A program made the translations under genes and the position numbers. This document shows positions 44,454-54,416 of a DNA stretch of 64,000 bases, in pieces. The DNA lies in assembly GCF_900095205.1 (NCBI RefSeq), contig NZ_LT606951.1, positions 1,426,001 to 1,490,000 of the forward strand, in the 5' to 3' direction. The notes below the pieces were generated by a model. The model made no database searches. It was not told where the DNA came from and worked only from the letters and a program-made list of their open reading frames with translations. Positions within the stretch are counted from its first letter, which is position 1. Each line of letters opens with the position of its first letter. The DNA comes from Polynucleobacter necessarius (GTDB lineage: Bacteria; Pseudomonadota; Gammaproteobacteria; Burkholderiales; Burkholderiaceae).

Positions 44454-45434
44454 ATGCCACCTAAAATCAGGGGAATGACACCAATTTCGACCTCCCCCAA
44501 AGGGCAAATCCGCCGCTTTACCCTGATGATTTCAGGGGAAGATGACATAGATGAACTTGAAGGCAGGGATCAACCTCACCAAGGTTTGCCCCACGAACGC
44601 TTTTTGCTTGGAGAGCTAATCCCGATTGCCCCTGTTTTATTGCTCGGCCAATCCGATCAAGCAGTAGACCCAGAGGCGATGATTGCCTGCTTACAACCGG
44701 TACATCTGCATGCCACTCGAGATCATCTGATTTTGATGGGCCAAAATCAGATTAATCTGACGACTTCAGAATCCGCCCAACTTCTCAAGGTTGCCCTTCC
44801 TTTCATCGAAGAAGATTTTCAAAACCCCATTCTGTTTCAGGATGACCATTATTGGTTTATCAACGCCGGCCCATTTTCCAGTCTATCGAGCTATAGCATT
44901 GATCAGGCCCATGGCCGAAATATTGATTGGTGGATGCCCCGCGATTCTCAAGAAGAAGGGGTCGCAAAACATTGGCGCAAACTCCAAAATGAAATTCAGA
45001 TGCTTTGGCATATTGACCCTGTTAATGAAGAACGTGAACAACGTGGCACGCCTAGCATTAACTCAATCTGGATTAGTGGCATAGGCAAACTCAATGAAGT
45101 ACAAATTCCTAAAGCATTAAATGAATCACAACGTCTAGTTGGGCAACACCCACTACTGGCTAGCATAGCAAGGCTCTTAAAGACTGCTTATGCAAGTAAT
45201 TTAGATGAGAATGAACTGGATGGCACTTTCGCATGGCTTGATCATCCTCATTTGGCATGGCCGCAGTTAAGCGCCGCCTTACTAACTAAGCAATTAGATG
45301 AAGTTCTCATCATTGACTTTCCAAAAGGAAAAGTTCGCGAGCGCATACTCACCGGTAAAGACCTTCATAAAAACTCATGGATGTTCTGGAAAAAATCAGA
45401 GCCGCTTACCTGGAAAGAAATTAATCAATCATGA
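44454..45434 (+). CDS. Conserved hypothetical protein (phosphoglycerate-mutase-like annotation in relatives)
   Basis: A 326-residue protein with no signal peptide or membrane segment. It is rich in Trp and acidic residues in the C-terminal half (WKKSEPLTWKEI). In Burkholderiales a gene of this size next to recJ is commonly annotated as a regulatory or cofactor-independent phosphoglycerate mutase. I see no alkaline-phosphatase-type metal motif and regard that name as unproven. The start at 44454 is the first ATG; MTPISTSPKGQ (44475) is an alternative. It runs divergently from lolC and ends 7 bases before recJ, so the two were co-transcribed. Confidence 0.65.
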   Translation: MPPKIRGMTPISTSPKGQIRRFTLMISGEDDIDELEGRDQPHQGLPHERFLLGELIPIAPVLLLGQSDQAVDPEAMIACLQPVHLHATRDHLILMGQNQINLTTSESAQLLKVALPFIEEDFQNPILFQDDHYWFINAGPFSSLSSYSIDQAHGRNIDWWMPRDSQEEGVAKHWRKLQNEIQMLWHIDPVNEEREQRGTPSINSIWISGIGKLNEVQIPKALNESQRLVGQHPLLASIARLLKTAYASNLDENELDGTFAWLDHPHLAWPQLSAALLTKQLDEVLIIDFPKGKVRERILTGKDLHKNSWMFWKKSEPLTWKEINQS

Positions 45435-45441
45435 GTTTCGC

Positions 45442-47205
45442 ATGAGCTTATTTTCTCAACGACCTTTCTCTGAACGAACTGCTACATGGTTAGCACAAAG
45501 TGGTTTGCACCCTCTATTAGCCAGGCTGTATGCCGCTCGCGGGTTCCAATCTCCAGAAGAACTATCGCTCGATTTAAAGCAACTACTGTCACCTGTTGAA
45601 TTCAAAAATTGCATCAGTACTGCCGCATTACTTGCAGATATTCTTGAGCGCAAAGAACCCATGCTCATTGTTGCTGATTATGACTGCGATGGCGCTACTG
45701 CTTGTGCCGTGGGCATGAGAGGTTTACGCATGTTTGGTGGCCCTGAAACCCCTATTCATTTTCTGGTGCCCAATCGCTTCACAATGGGATATGGCCTCAC
45801 ACCGGAGGTTGTCGATTTAGCCACACAGCAAAACCCTAAACCAAAATACCTCATCACTGTTGATAATGGCATTGCCAGCAAAGCAGGTGTGAATCGCGCC
45901 CATGAACTGGGCATGGATGTCATCATCACTGATCATCACTTGCCCGGAGATGCGCAGCCAAAAGCTTTAGCAATTGTGAACCCCAATCAACCAGGCTGTC
46001 GCTTTCCAAGCAAAGCGCTTGCCGGTGTTGACGTTATGTTTTATCTCCTCGTGGCCTTGCGTGCTGAATTACGTCAGCGCGGCAAATTTACTAATGAAAC
46101 GCAACCCAAAGTAGAAAACCTGCTTGATCTAGTTGCATTAGGCACCGTTGCAGATGTTACCCAACTTGATCGCAATAATCGCGTCTTAGTTTCTAATGGA
46201 TTGAAACGCATTCGTTCAGGCATCTCGCAGCCGGGCATACAAGCCCTTTTTCAAGCGGCTACACGGGATCCTCGCAAGGCCAATACATTCGACTTAGGCT
46301 TTGCAATTGGCCCCAGACTTAATGCTGCAGGACGTCTAGCTGATATGACGTTGGGCATTCGCCTACTCCTTACAGATGATGGCGATGAAGCCATGAAGCT
46401 TGCATACGAGCTCGATCGGATTAATCGCGAGAGGCGCGTTATTGAAACGGGCATGCAAGAAACCGCTCTGTCACATCTTGCTGAGGATCAGTTAGCTCTG
46501 GCACCATGGAAGAGCGTACCAGTATTTGCTTATGGAACCCAGAGTGGCATCAAGGTGTTGTGGGCATTGTTGCATCCCGCTTAAAGGAGCGCTTTAACCG
46601 CCCTGCAATTGTGTTTGCTCCCGCAGATGGTAGTACCGGGGAAGAATTACGTGGATCCGGTCGCTCACTCACAGGATTTCATTTAAGAGATGCCTTAGAT
46701 ATCGTCTCCAAAAAAGAGCCGGGGCTTATTTTGAAATTTGGTGGCCATGCCATGGCTGCCGGGTTAACGATTCGTAAAAGTGATTTTGATAAGTTTGACG
46801 CCTGCTTTCAAGAGGTTGCATCGAAACTTTTGACTGATGAATTACTAGAACGTCGCCATGCACATGATGGGGCTTTGGAGCTCTCAGAATTTACCCCCGA
46901 AATCGGCGACCTACTTGCCGAAGAAATTTGGGGGCAAGGCTTTCCTCAGCCCGTCTTTTATGGAGAGTTTGAGATAACTCAGCAAAGCCTCATGAAAGAA
47001 AAGCATTTGCGACTGATGGTCCGCCCTTTGGGGAGATCTGAGCTGACTTCAGGCAACAAACCGCTCACCGCAGTTTGGTTTAACCGCACCCAAAAGCCTA
47101 CCTGCCAAAGCCAAATTAGCCTATCGTCTAGTCACAGACAGATATCAAGGCCGAGCTCGCGTACAGCTCATGATCGAGGCCCATGACGAAGCGGTCAGCG
47201 CTTAG
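45442..47205 (+). pseudogene. recJ: Single-stranded-DNA exonuclease RecJ, two frameshifts
   Basis: The ATG at 45442 (MSLFSQRPFSERTATWL) leads into the DHH domain: the Asp motif ADYDCDGATACAVG (about residues 72-85), then ITVDNGIAS and IITDHHLPGD. The frame breaks near 46510 within LAPWK; the remainder, WNPEWHQGVVGIVASRLKER, FGGHAMAAG (DHHA1), continues in another frame. A second break near 47090 displaces the end, which reads LPAKAKLAYRLVTDRYQG to a TAG at 47203. The whole would be about 587 residues. RecJ is a 5'-3' exonuclease of RecF recombination and mismatch repair. Confidence 0.93.
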
Positions 47206-47239
47206 AGACCTAGAACAATAACCCCCTTATAATTAGAGG

Positions 47240-48344
47240 ATGGAAGCTGAACAACTAAACATTATTTCGAATACCTTGTCTGATCTGCTCACTCGTGAGC
47301 AAGCTCTTCGGGAGTATCTTTGACTTTGACGTAAAGTCGCGTCGCCTTACTGAAGTTAACTCCATTCTGGAAGATCCCGCTATTTGGGATGATCAAAAGA
47401 AAGCGCAAGCGCTCGGCAAAGAGAAGAAATTACTCGATGATGTAGTCGCCACCCTTACTGATCTCAACACCAATATTACTAGCGCCCTTGAGCTATTTGA
47501 TATGGCTAAAGAGGAGAGCGACTTTGAAACAATCGCTGCCATTGAGCAAGATGTTGAAAGCTATAGCAAGATTATTGGTGACTTAGAATTCCGTCGCATG
47601 TTTCACAATGAGATGGATTCTTGCAATTGCTTTATTGATATCCAAGCTGGTGCTGGTGGTACCGAGGCATGTGACTGGGCCAGCATGCTCTATCGTCAAT
47701 ATCTCAAGTATTGCGAACGCAAAGGTTACAAAACAGAAATTCTCGAAGAATCTGATGGTGACGTTGCTGGCATTAAAAGTGCAACTATCAAAGTAGATGG
47801 TGAGTATGCCTATGGCCACCTGCGCTCCGAAACTGGTGTCCACCGTTTGGTACGCAAATCACCGTTTGACTCTTCCAATGGTCGTCATACATCCTTTGCG
47901 TCTATTTATGTCTATCCAGAGATTGATGACTCGATTGAAATTGAAGTCAACCCTGCAGATATTCGTACTGATACCTACCGTGCCTCTGGCGCTGGTGGTC
48001 AGCATATTAATAAAACTGACTCGGCAGTCCGCTTAACCCACATTCCGACTGGGATAGTGGTGCAGTGCCAGAATGACCGAAGTCAGCATCGCAACCGTGC
48101 TGAAGTCATGACCATGCTGAAATCTCGTCTCTATGAGCATGAGATGCAAAAGCGTCGTGCCGAACAAGACAAATTAGAGGCTAGCAAAACTGATGTAGGT
48201 TGGGGCCATCAAATTCGATCCTACGTCTTGGATCAAAGCCGCATCAAAGATTTACGTACTAACGTTGAAATCTCTAATACTCAAAAAGTGTTGGATGGAG
48301 ATTTGGATGCCTTTATTGAAGCCAGCCTGAAACAAGGCGTGTAA
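47240..48344 (+). CDS. prfB: Peptide chain release factor 2 (programmed +1 frameshift)
   Basis: RF2 releases peptides at UGA and UAA. Translation starts at ATG 47240 ([17 protein letters not shown]), 27 codons later meets TGA at 47321-47323 and must shift +1 at CTT TGA C to read [13 protein letters not shown]. The rest is full length and contains the GGQ motif ([17 protein letters not shown]). A purine-rich CGGGAG just upstream of the slip site acts like the Shine-Dalgarno stimulator known in E. coli. The product is about 367 residues. RF2 thus limits its own synthesis. lysS follows after 33 bases. Confidence 0.96.
47311..47324 (+). promoter_or_regulatory. prfB programmed frameshift site
   Basis: The heptamer-like CTT-TGA-C at 47318-47324, with upstream GGGAG, is the classical RF2 autoregulatory slip site. 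Slow decoding of UGA favours slippage of tRNA-Leu from CUU to UUU. Confidence 0.93.
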
Positions 48345-48377
48345 CAATCTAACACCCATTACTGCATCACTATAGAT

Positions 48378-49928
48378 ATGAACGATAAAATCAATTTAGA
48401 TAATGCCCCAGCTGAAGTAGTTGATGAGAATCACATCATTGCGGAGCGTCGTGAAAAACTTGCCAAACTTCGTGCAGGTGGCGTTGCCTTTCCGAATGAT
48501 TTTGTACCGACTCATTTGGCGGCTGATTTGCATACGCACTATGACAGCCTGACTAAAGAAGAGTTGGCTGCCAAGAAGGTTCATGTCAAGGTAGCGGGAC
48601 GCATGGTGCTGAAGCGCGTGATGGGCAAAGCCAGTTTTGCAACCATTCAAGATCGTAGCGGTCAGATTCAGTTCTATATTAATGATGAGCTCAGCGGTGC
48701 CGATGTGCATGGCGCTTGCAAACATTGGGATATGGGTGACTTCATTTCTGCTGAGGGCAACCTCTTCAAGACCAATAAGGGCGAGCTTTCTGTTGAATGT
48801 AGAAACTTACGCTTGCTCAGCAAATCTTTGCGCCCATTACCCGATAAGTTCCACGGCCTCTCAGACCTTGAGACTAAATACCGTCAGCGCTATGTCGATT
48901 TGATCGTCAATCCAGAAAGTCGTAACACTTTCAAAACACGTAGCAATGCGATTGCTTCACTACGTCGCCACATGCTCGATGCTGACTTTATGGAAGTGGA
49001 AACGCCGATGCTTCATCCCATTCCAGGTGGTGGTGCAGCCAAACCATTTGTTACCCACCACAACGCACTCGACATGCAAATGTTTTTGCGAATTGCGCCT
49101 GAGCTATATCTCAAGCGCTTGGTAGTTGGTGGTTTTGAGCGCGTTTTTGAGATTAACCGCAACTTCCGTAATGAGGGTGTCAGTCCGCGCCATAATCCAG
49201 AATTCACCATGATGGAATTCTATGCAGCCTATACGGACTATCGCTGGCTGATGGATTTCACAGAAGGTTTGATTCGTGCCACTGCCATGGACGCTCAAGG
49301 TACTGCTGTTTTGACTCACCAGGGTCGTGAATTAGATCTCAGTAAGCCATTCCAACGCCTGACGATTACCGAAGCCATCCTAAAATACTGCGGTCAGTCA
49401 GGTAAAACCTATGAAGCAAGCCAACTCGAAGATGCTAACTTCATCCGCACTGAATTGAAAAAGGGTGGCGAGAATCCTGATTCTCCAACTTTAAAAAACG
49501 CAGGTATTGGCGCGCTCCAACTGGCTTTATTTGAATTAGTCGCCGAAGAACATCTTTGGGAACCAACTTACATCATTGATTACCCAATTGAAGTCAGTCC
49601 ATTGGCCAGAGAATCTAATACCCGTCCTGGTATTACGGAGCGCTTTGAGCTCTTTATTACTGGCCGTGAGATTGCCAATGGTTTCTCTGAATTAAATGAT
49701 GCAGAAGATCAAGCGAATCGCTTCCGCAAGCAAGTAGAACAAAAAGAAGCTGGTGACGAAGAAGCAATGTATTTTGACCATGATTTCATCCGCGCCTTAG
49801 AGTACGGTATGCCCCCTACTGGTGGTTGCGGAATTGGTATTGACCGCTTAGTCATGTTGCTGGCTGATGCTCCCAACATTCGGGATGTCATCTTGTTTCC
49901 TCATTTACGTCGTGAAGAAGAATGGTAA
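48378..49928 (+). CDS. lysS: Lysyl-tRNA synthetase, class II
   Basis: Charges tRNA-Lys. The N-terminal OB fold (about residues 65-165, [16 protein letters not shown] region) precedes the class II catalytic core with motif 1 around [21 protein letters not shown], motif 2 [20 protein letters not shown] and motif 3 [15 protein letters not shown]. (Motifs quoted only in part.) The 516-residue length is usual. It follows prfB by 33 bases and ends 24 bases before a strong hairpin. Confidence 0.97.
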   Translation: MNDKINLDNAPAEVVDENHIIAERREKLAKLRAGGVAFPNDFVPTHLAADLHTHYDSLTKEELAAKKVHVKVAGRMVLKRVMGKASFATIQDRSGQIQFYINDELSGADVHGACKHWDMGDFISAEGNLFKTNKGELSVECRNLRLLSKSLRPLPDKFHGLSDLETKYRQRYVDLIVNPESRNTFKTRSNAIASLRRHMLDADFMEVETPMLHPIPGGGAAKPFVTHHNALDMQMFLRIAPELYLKRLVVGGFERVFEINRNFRNEGVSPRHNPEFTMMEFYAAYTDYRWLMDFTEGLIRATAMDAQGTAVLTHQGRELDLSKPFQRLTITEAILKYCGQSGKTYEASQLEDANFIRTELKKGGENPDSPTLKNAGIGALQLALFELVAEEHLWEPTYIIDYPIEVSPLARESNTRPGITERFELFITGREIANGFSELNDAEDQANRFRKQVEQKEAGDEEAMYFDHDFIRALEYGMPPTGGCGIGIDRLVMLLADAPNIRDVILFPHLRREEEW

Positions 49929-49951
49929 GTAGCAATCTCTGAAATACGCAA

Positions 49952-49975
49952 AAAAGGCACCCTAGGGTGCCTTTT
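49952..49975. terminator. Bidirectional terminator between lysS and cysK
   Basis: A 24-base perfect palindrome with a GC-rich core (ggcaccctagggtgcc) is flanked by A-runs on the left and T-runs on the right, so it can stop transcription from both lysS (+) and cysK (-). Confidence 0.88.
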
Positions 49976-50005
49976 CTATTACCCGTTAAATCAAATCAGT
50001 AAGCC

Positions 50006-50982
50006 TTATGCAGGCAAACCTTTTTCGTCAAATACGCCCTCAAACAAAGCTGAGCTCAAATAGCGCTCTGCAGCATCCGGCAATACAACCACAATAGTTT
50101 TTTACCAGCATACTCAGGCTTCTTGGCTAAGCGAACGGCAACAGCAGCGGCGGTGCCACAGGATATCCCAACCAAGATGCCCTCTTCTTTTGCAATGCGA
50201 CGCGCGAATTCAATAGCCTCCTCGTTCGAGACTTGCTCTACCTTATCGATCACAGATAAATCCAAGTTATCCGAAACAAAGCCGGCGCCAATACCCTGAA
50301 TCTTATGTGGTGCCAGTTTAATTTCTTCGCCATTCAGTTTTTGAGTAATTACTGGGCTAGCGGTAGGCTCAACAGCGACCACTTCAATATTTCTCTTCTG
50401 GATATTTTTAATATAACGGCCCACCCCTGAAATGGTTCCGCCAGTGCCAACGCCTGCAACAAAAACATCAATCTTACCTTCCGTATCTCCCCAAATTTCA
50501 GGGCCAGTAGTTTTCTCATGAATAGCTGGATTTGATGGATTGCTAAATTGTTGCAACAAGACATATTTATTGGGATCTGACTCAGCAATCTCTTTTGCTT
50601 TTGCAACCGCCCCATTCATGCCTTTTGGTCCCTCAGTTAAGACAATCTTGGCACCCAAAGCAGTCAGCAACTTGCGGCGCTCAATGCTCATAGTTTCTGG
50701 CATGGTTAATGTCAGAGGAATACCACGCGCAGCAGCCACGAAAGCCAAAGCAATACCAGTGTTACCACTTGTAGGCTCCACGATTTCTTTACCAGGGCCA
50801 AATAGACCTTTTTCCTGAGCATCATTAATCATCGCTACACCAATACGACACTTCACTGAATAAGCGGGGTTACGACCCTCAATTTTGGCTAGGACAGTCG
50901 CTTTAGCGCCATCCGTTATTCGATTCAGACGCACCAGCGGTGTGCGACCAATAGTTTGGGAGTTATCGGTAAAGCAGGTCAT
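50006..50982 (-). pseudogene. cysK: Cysteine synthase A, frameshift in the C-terminus
   Basis: A PLP-dependent O-acetylserine sulfhydrylase. Catalytic Lys is in [11 protein letters not shown] (about residue 44), the substrate loop [12 protein letters not shown] and the PLP phosphate loop [13 protein letters not shown] are intact. In the run of six A at 50098-50103 the frame leaves the family sequence: the current frame ends [13 protein letters not shown] at 50056, whereas the expected [16 protein letters not shown] lies one frame over and ends at a TAA at 50006. Only the last 32 or so residues are affected, so a partly active enzyme is conceivable. It converges with lysS. Confidence 0.8.
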
Positions 50983-51079
50983 TTATTTTCCTTAATACAA
51001 ATAGTTTGATGGTGATCTTATGGGTTATGGCAATTCTTGTAAAAAAAGAGATAGTTATTAGCTCAGCACTAAAATCTAT

Positions 51080-52275
51080 TTAGCCAAGTCTTGAGATCGA
51101 AGCAAGCTTAGCGCCTCTTTTGCAGTCATCACGCCTTCATCAGTCGGCACCACCCAAACCTCAACACGACTTTGAGGAGCGCTAATTTTTAAAGTGAGGT
51201 TATGAATAGCCTCTTGGTTTAGCGATTCATCTATCTCAACTCTAAGCCAGAACAGTTTTTTACATACTGACGATCTGACAATTGGATCATGCTCGCCAAT
51301 GTGCCGCCGCTAAAGGAGATTAGGTCCAAGCCACCAAGGCATGCAATCATCGCACCGCCTTCATGAATAATTTTGTAGATAAAAAGCTCAATCGCTTCTT
51401 TTGCTAAAGGATTTGGATCATTTCTCAGCTTTCTCATATCCGCAGAGATAGTTGACACTCCCAGTAGCCCACTTTTTCGATAGAGGAGATCTTGCAATTG
51501 ATCATGCGTGTAACCACGCTCGACTAAATACATTAGTACGCCAGCATCTAATGAGCCACTGCGAGTGCCCATCATCAAACCATCTAGCGCTGAAAAACCC
51601 GTTGTTGTGGCAACACTCTTGCCATCCAAGGTAGCGCACAAACTAGCCATTACCCAAGGTGAGCCATGAGCACTTTATCTCTCGCCCTACTTGAGTTCTC
51701 TATCAGCTCACCAATAATGTACTGATAGGAAATTCCATGAAAACCATAACGTCGTACTCCTTGATCCGTAATCTCCTTAGGTAAAGCAAGAGAGGTTTCA
51801 AGAGCGCTCATTGTTTTATGAAAAGCGGTATCAAAACACAGGACTTGAGGGCGCCTGGAAACACTTGAGAGAAGGCCTTTACTCCATCTAAGCTATGTGG
51901 CTGATGGAGTGGTGCCAACGCACTCATGGCAGATAATTTCTGCAGAATAGCTTCAGTGGAAAGAGTAGGCTGAAAAAATTCTGATCCGCCATGAACAATA
52001 CGATGGGATACAGCCTGTATCGGAGGAAGATCCGGAATACCTAGCAATAATTCTTTGAGATGCATCAAGGCAGCAATAAACGGATCCTGATCAAGGTCTG
52101 AAAATACTCCACATGCTGGCACCCTCTGATAACCATAACGCAACTCAGTCTTTCCACCTGGCCCTAAACCCTCAAAGCTTCCCGCCAAAATAGAAGGCAT
52201 CACGGAATCATTGAGAGGGGGGTAGATTGAAAACTTTAAAGATGAGGAACCAGAATTAACAGTCAGAATTGCCAT
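51080..52275 (-). pseudogene. ackA: Acetate kinase, three frameshifts
   Basis: The first part (ATG at 52275, MAILTVNSGSSSLKFSIY) has the ATP-binding N-terminus and SHRIVHGGSEF. Frames change near 51845 (next part CFDTAFHKTMS), 51655 (HLG then SLCATLDGKSVATTTGFSAL) and 51245 (WLRVEIDESLNQEAIHN), ending at 51080. The conserved DTAFH and GTRSGSLDAGV segments are visible in pieces. No pta gene is found within this window. AckA interconverts acetate and acetyl phosphate. Confidence 0.92.
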
Positions 52276-52305
52276 GGCGATATAAAGAGTATTTTAAAAA
52301 GTGAG

Positions 52306-52791
52306 CTAATCCGCCCTGACCTTTTTAAAGAATGTCAGAGTAAGCAAAATTAACAAGACGCAAAACCAAAGCAAAGACCATTCAGAAACTTGTAAACCCA
52401 AAATAGCGGGCAACTTAGCAGAACAAAGCCCATCGGCTTTAAATAGCCACGGTAAGCTCTTTGCAAGTTGAAATTGATTAATCCAAACTTCCAAAGGATC
52501 GATCCCACAAGAAGACTCTGGATGAGAAAGCAACCAGACCTGTTTGCCAGCAATAAACACCCCAAAACCGGCTGAAAGTACCGCAAAAAAATGAAATAGT
52601 TTTCTTAGCATGGGCAAGCCCGCTGCCATGAGGCAACTCAAAGCAATTCCAAGATAGCCAATTCTTTGCAATATGCACAATGGGCACGGCAAAAAACTGA
52701 CCCCCCGATAACCCACCTGCTGAAGCACTACAGCAAAAACCACCAAACCTAGGCTGAGCAATGAAATGAATAGATATTGACTACGGTTCAT
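52306..52791 (-). CDS. dsbB: Disulfide bond formation protein B
   Basis: A four-helix inner-membrane quinone reductase that re-oxidises DsbA. The first Cys pair is in LPCPLCILQR and the second in SSCGIDPLE and DGLCSAKL. The ATG at 52791 (MNRSQYLFISLLSLG) follows a CTAGG site and gives 161 residues. A longer frame from 52833 would add a soluble MFRVLGWGS stretch and seems unlikely. It is intact, unlike ackA, which starts about 30 bases downstream in the same direction. Confidence 0.93.
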   Translation of the reverse strand: MNRSQYLFISLLSLGLVVFAVVLQQVGYRGVSFLPCPLCILQRIGYLGIALSCLMAAGLPMLRKLFHFFAVLSAGFGVFIAGKQVWLLSHPESSCGIDPLEVWINQFQLAKSLPWLFKADGLCSAKLPAILGLQVSEWSLLWFCVLLILLTLTFFKKVRAD

Positions 52792-52961
52792 CCTAGGATG
52801 ATAACGAGATCCCCACCCTAAAACCCTAAACAAGGTGTTTTATAACCAAAAGTGCATAACTTATAAGAAGTAAATTGCTCATTGCACCTAAGATACCGCC
52901 TGAAGCATCTCGAAATTAAGGATAATTGAGGTTTTTGACAACCCATCAAGATTAAGCTTTT

Positions 52962-53738
52962 ATGGCAGCCTACAACACCGAAACCGTTTTGACCGTCCAC
53001 CACTGGAACGACACACTTTTTAGCTTTACTACCACCCGCAATAAAGGCCTTCGCCTTCGTAGCGGCCACTTCCTCATGATCGGTCTTGAGGTTGAAGGCA
53101 AACCACTTGTTAGAGCCTATAGCGTTGCAAGCCCCAATTATGAGGAACATCTTGAATTTTTAAGCATTAAAGTCCAGGATGGTCCACTGACTTCGCGCCT
53201 ACAAAAAATCCAAGTGGGTGACCCCATTTTGGTGAGTGAAAAATCTGTGGGCACATTGGTAATTGACGATTTAAACCCTGGAAAGCATCTTTACCTTTTC
53301 AGCACCGGTACAGGCCTTGCACCATTCATGAGCATCATCCGCGATCCCGAAACTTATGACAAGTTTGAGAAAGTGGTTTTAATCCATGGCGTTCGTTTAG
53401 TAAGCGAATTAGCTTATGGCGACTATATTAAAAATGAACTCACCCAAGACGAGTATCTTGGCGAACTCATTCGTGAAAAGCTGATTTACTATCCGACCGT
53501 CACAAGAGAAGCGTTCAAACATACCGGACGCCTGACAACGGCGATTGAATCTGGACAGCTATTTAAAGATATTGGCCTACCCCCATTAGACCCTGCAGTT
53601 GACAGGGCTATGATCTGCGGTAGCCCTTCCATGCTTAAAGAAACCTCTGAGATGCTAGATTCCAAAGGCTTTAAGGTGTCCCCCAGCTTGGGTCAACTAG
53701 GTGACTACGTAGATGAACGTGCCTTCGTGGAAAAATAA
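52962..53738 (+). CDS. fpr: Ferredoxin/flavodoxin-NADP+ reductase
   Basis: An FAD enzyme that exchanges electrons between NADPH and ferredoxin or flavodoxin, linked to FeS and oxidative stress metabolism. FAD-binding RAYSVASPNYEE (about residues 48-59) and the NADPH-binding STGTGLAPFMSI (about 110-121) are intact; the C-terminus ends YVDERAFVEK, usual for the bacterial type. The length of 258 residues is normal. It is divergent from dsbB. Confidence 0.95.
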   Translation: MAAYNTETVLTVHHWNDTLFSFTTTRNKGLRLRSGHFLMIGLEVEGKPLVRAYSVASPNYEEHLEFLSIKVQDGPLTSRLQKIQVGDPILVSEKSVGTLVIDDLNPGKHLYLFSTGTGLAPFMSIIRDPETYDKFEKVVLIHGVRLVSELAYGDYIKNELTQDEYLGELIREKLIYYPTVTREAFKHTGRLTTAIESGQLFKDIGLPPLDPAVDRAMICGSPSMLKETSEMLDSKGFKVSPSLGQLGDYVDERAFVEK

Positions 53739-53775
53739 GCAGCCAATTTGATATATCTAAAAGTTGTTTAGTTAT

Positions 53776-53804
53776 CGCTATATATTCACAAGGAATATAT
53801 AGCG
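53776..53804. repeat. Perfect 12-bp inverted repeat with 5-base loop
   Basis: cgctatatattc (53776-53787), loop acaag, gaatatatagcg (53793-53804). No T-tract follows on either strand. It lies 37 bases after fpr and 45 before the next ORF, and could be a Rho-independent-like end, an RNA processing signal or an operator. Confidence 0.6.
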
Positions 53805-53849
53805 TCCTTGATACAATCTTTCTAACGAGATCAGTTTCAAGGAATAGCA

Positions 53850-54116
53850 ATGTCACCCGTCAGAGAACATTACAACCCGGCCATCATTAGCCTACTGCGT
53901 GAGCACGATCGACTTCCACATGACAAGGTCGCAGAAAGAAAAAGTTTTCAGAGACAAATCCTCTTTTTAATGAATGCAATCAAAACAGCAGAATTTGAAC
54001 TTCCTTTTCTTAAATCTCTGAAGATCAATCTACAAAGAGATAATCCAAACATACAAAAAACCGCCAGCTGGCGGTTTTTTTACTATGCTGCCCTGAGACT
54101 TCCGTCAGGGCGCTAG
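53850..54116 (+). CDS. Small hypothetical protein whose 3' end runs through a terminator
   Basis: The ATG at 53850 follows an AAGGAA site by 7 bases. The first 70 residues (MSPVREHYNPAIISLLREHD) look like a helical, charged protein without signal peptide. From about residue 69 the frame is encoded inside the strong hairpin at 54055-54081, giving ASWRFFYYAALRLPSGR. This is unlikely to be the ancestral end, so the original stop was probably lost or an indel occurred near DNPNIQK. I do not recognise a family. Confidence 0.45.
   Translation: MSPVREHYNPAIISLLREHDRLPHDKVAERKSFQRQILFLMNAIKTAEFELPFLKSLKINLQRDNPNIQKTASWRFFYYAALRLPSGR
54055..54081 (+). terminator. Strong intrinsic terminator
   Basis: A near-perfect GC-rich palindrome (ccgccagctggcgg) is flanked by six A on the left and seven T on the right. 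It can work in both directions. A second small stem (ccctga/tcaggg) follows at 54091-54110. Confidence 0.88.
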
Positions 54117-54135
54117 ATTCATGATGACAGAATAA

Positions 54136-54294
54136 TTAATCTTCTATTTGAAAATAGACTTCTGTACTTGCTTGAGTACTTGCTTGAGCGCTAACAACTT
54201 GGTCAGTACCCTTGGATGAAGTGAACGCGTTTTCTGTTTTTAATAAAACAGATTCAATTACTGCATCTTGTTTGTTTTCAGTTGTGTAACCCAT
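54136..54294 (-). CDS. 52-residue microprotein with tandem QAST repeat
   Basis: The ATG at 54294 is preceded by GGGAG at a good distance and opens a 52-codon frame (MGYTTENKQDAVIESVLLKT) ending at TAA 54136-54138. The protein is polar and acidic, has no membrane segment and ends TEVYFQIED. Near the C-terminus QAST occurs twice, encoded by an exact 12-bp tandem repeat (54165-54176 and 54177-54188). It is convergent with the gene at 53850 and downstream of a TSUP gene in the same direction. Length is below usual ORF cutoffs. Function is unknown. Confidence 0.6.
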   Translation of the reverse strand: MGYTTENKQDAVIESVLLKTENAFTSSKGTDQVVSAQASTQASTEVYFQIED

Positions 54295-54388
54295 AGTGCA
54301 CTCCCTTGTTTGATTCCAGCCAGCAAATTAATTCAAAGAGCTTGCAGAATAGGGGTTTTCTTATATTTGAAAAGAATATATATTTCAT

Positions 54389-54416
54389 TTACTTATATCT
54401 ATTTAAATATAAGTAA
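54389..54416. repeat. 10-bp inverted repeat at the TSUP 3' end
   Basis: ttacttatat (54389-54398) and atataagtaa (54407-54416) flank an 8-base loop. The stem covers the last codons and stop of the TSUP gene. It may be the end signal of that transcript, but it is wholly AT and has no T-run. Confidence 0.45.
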
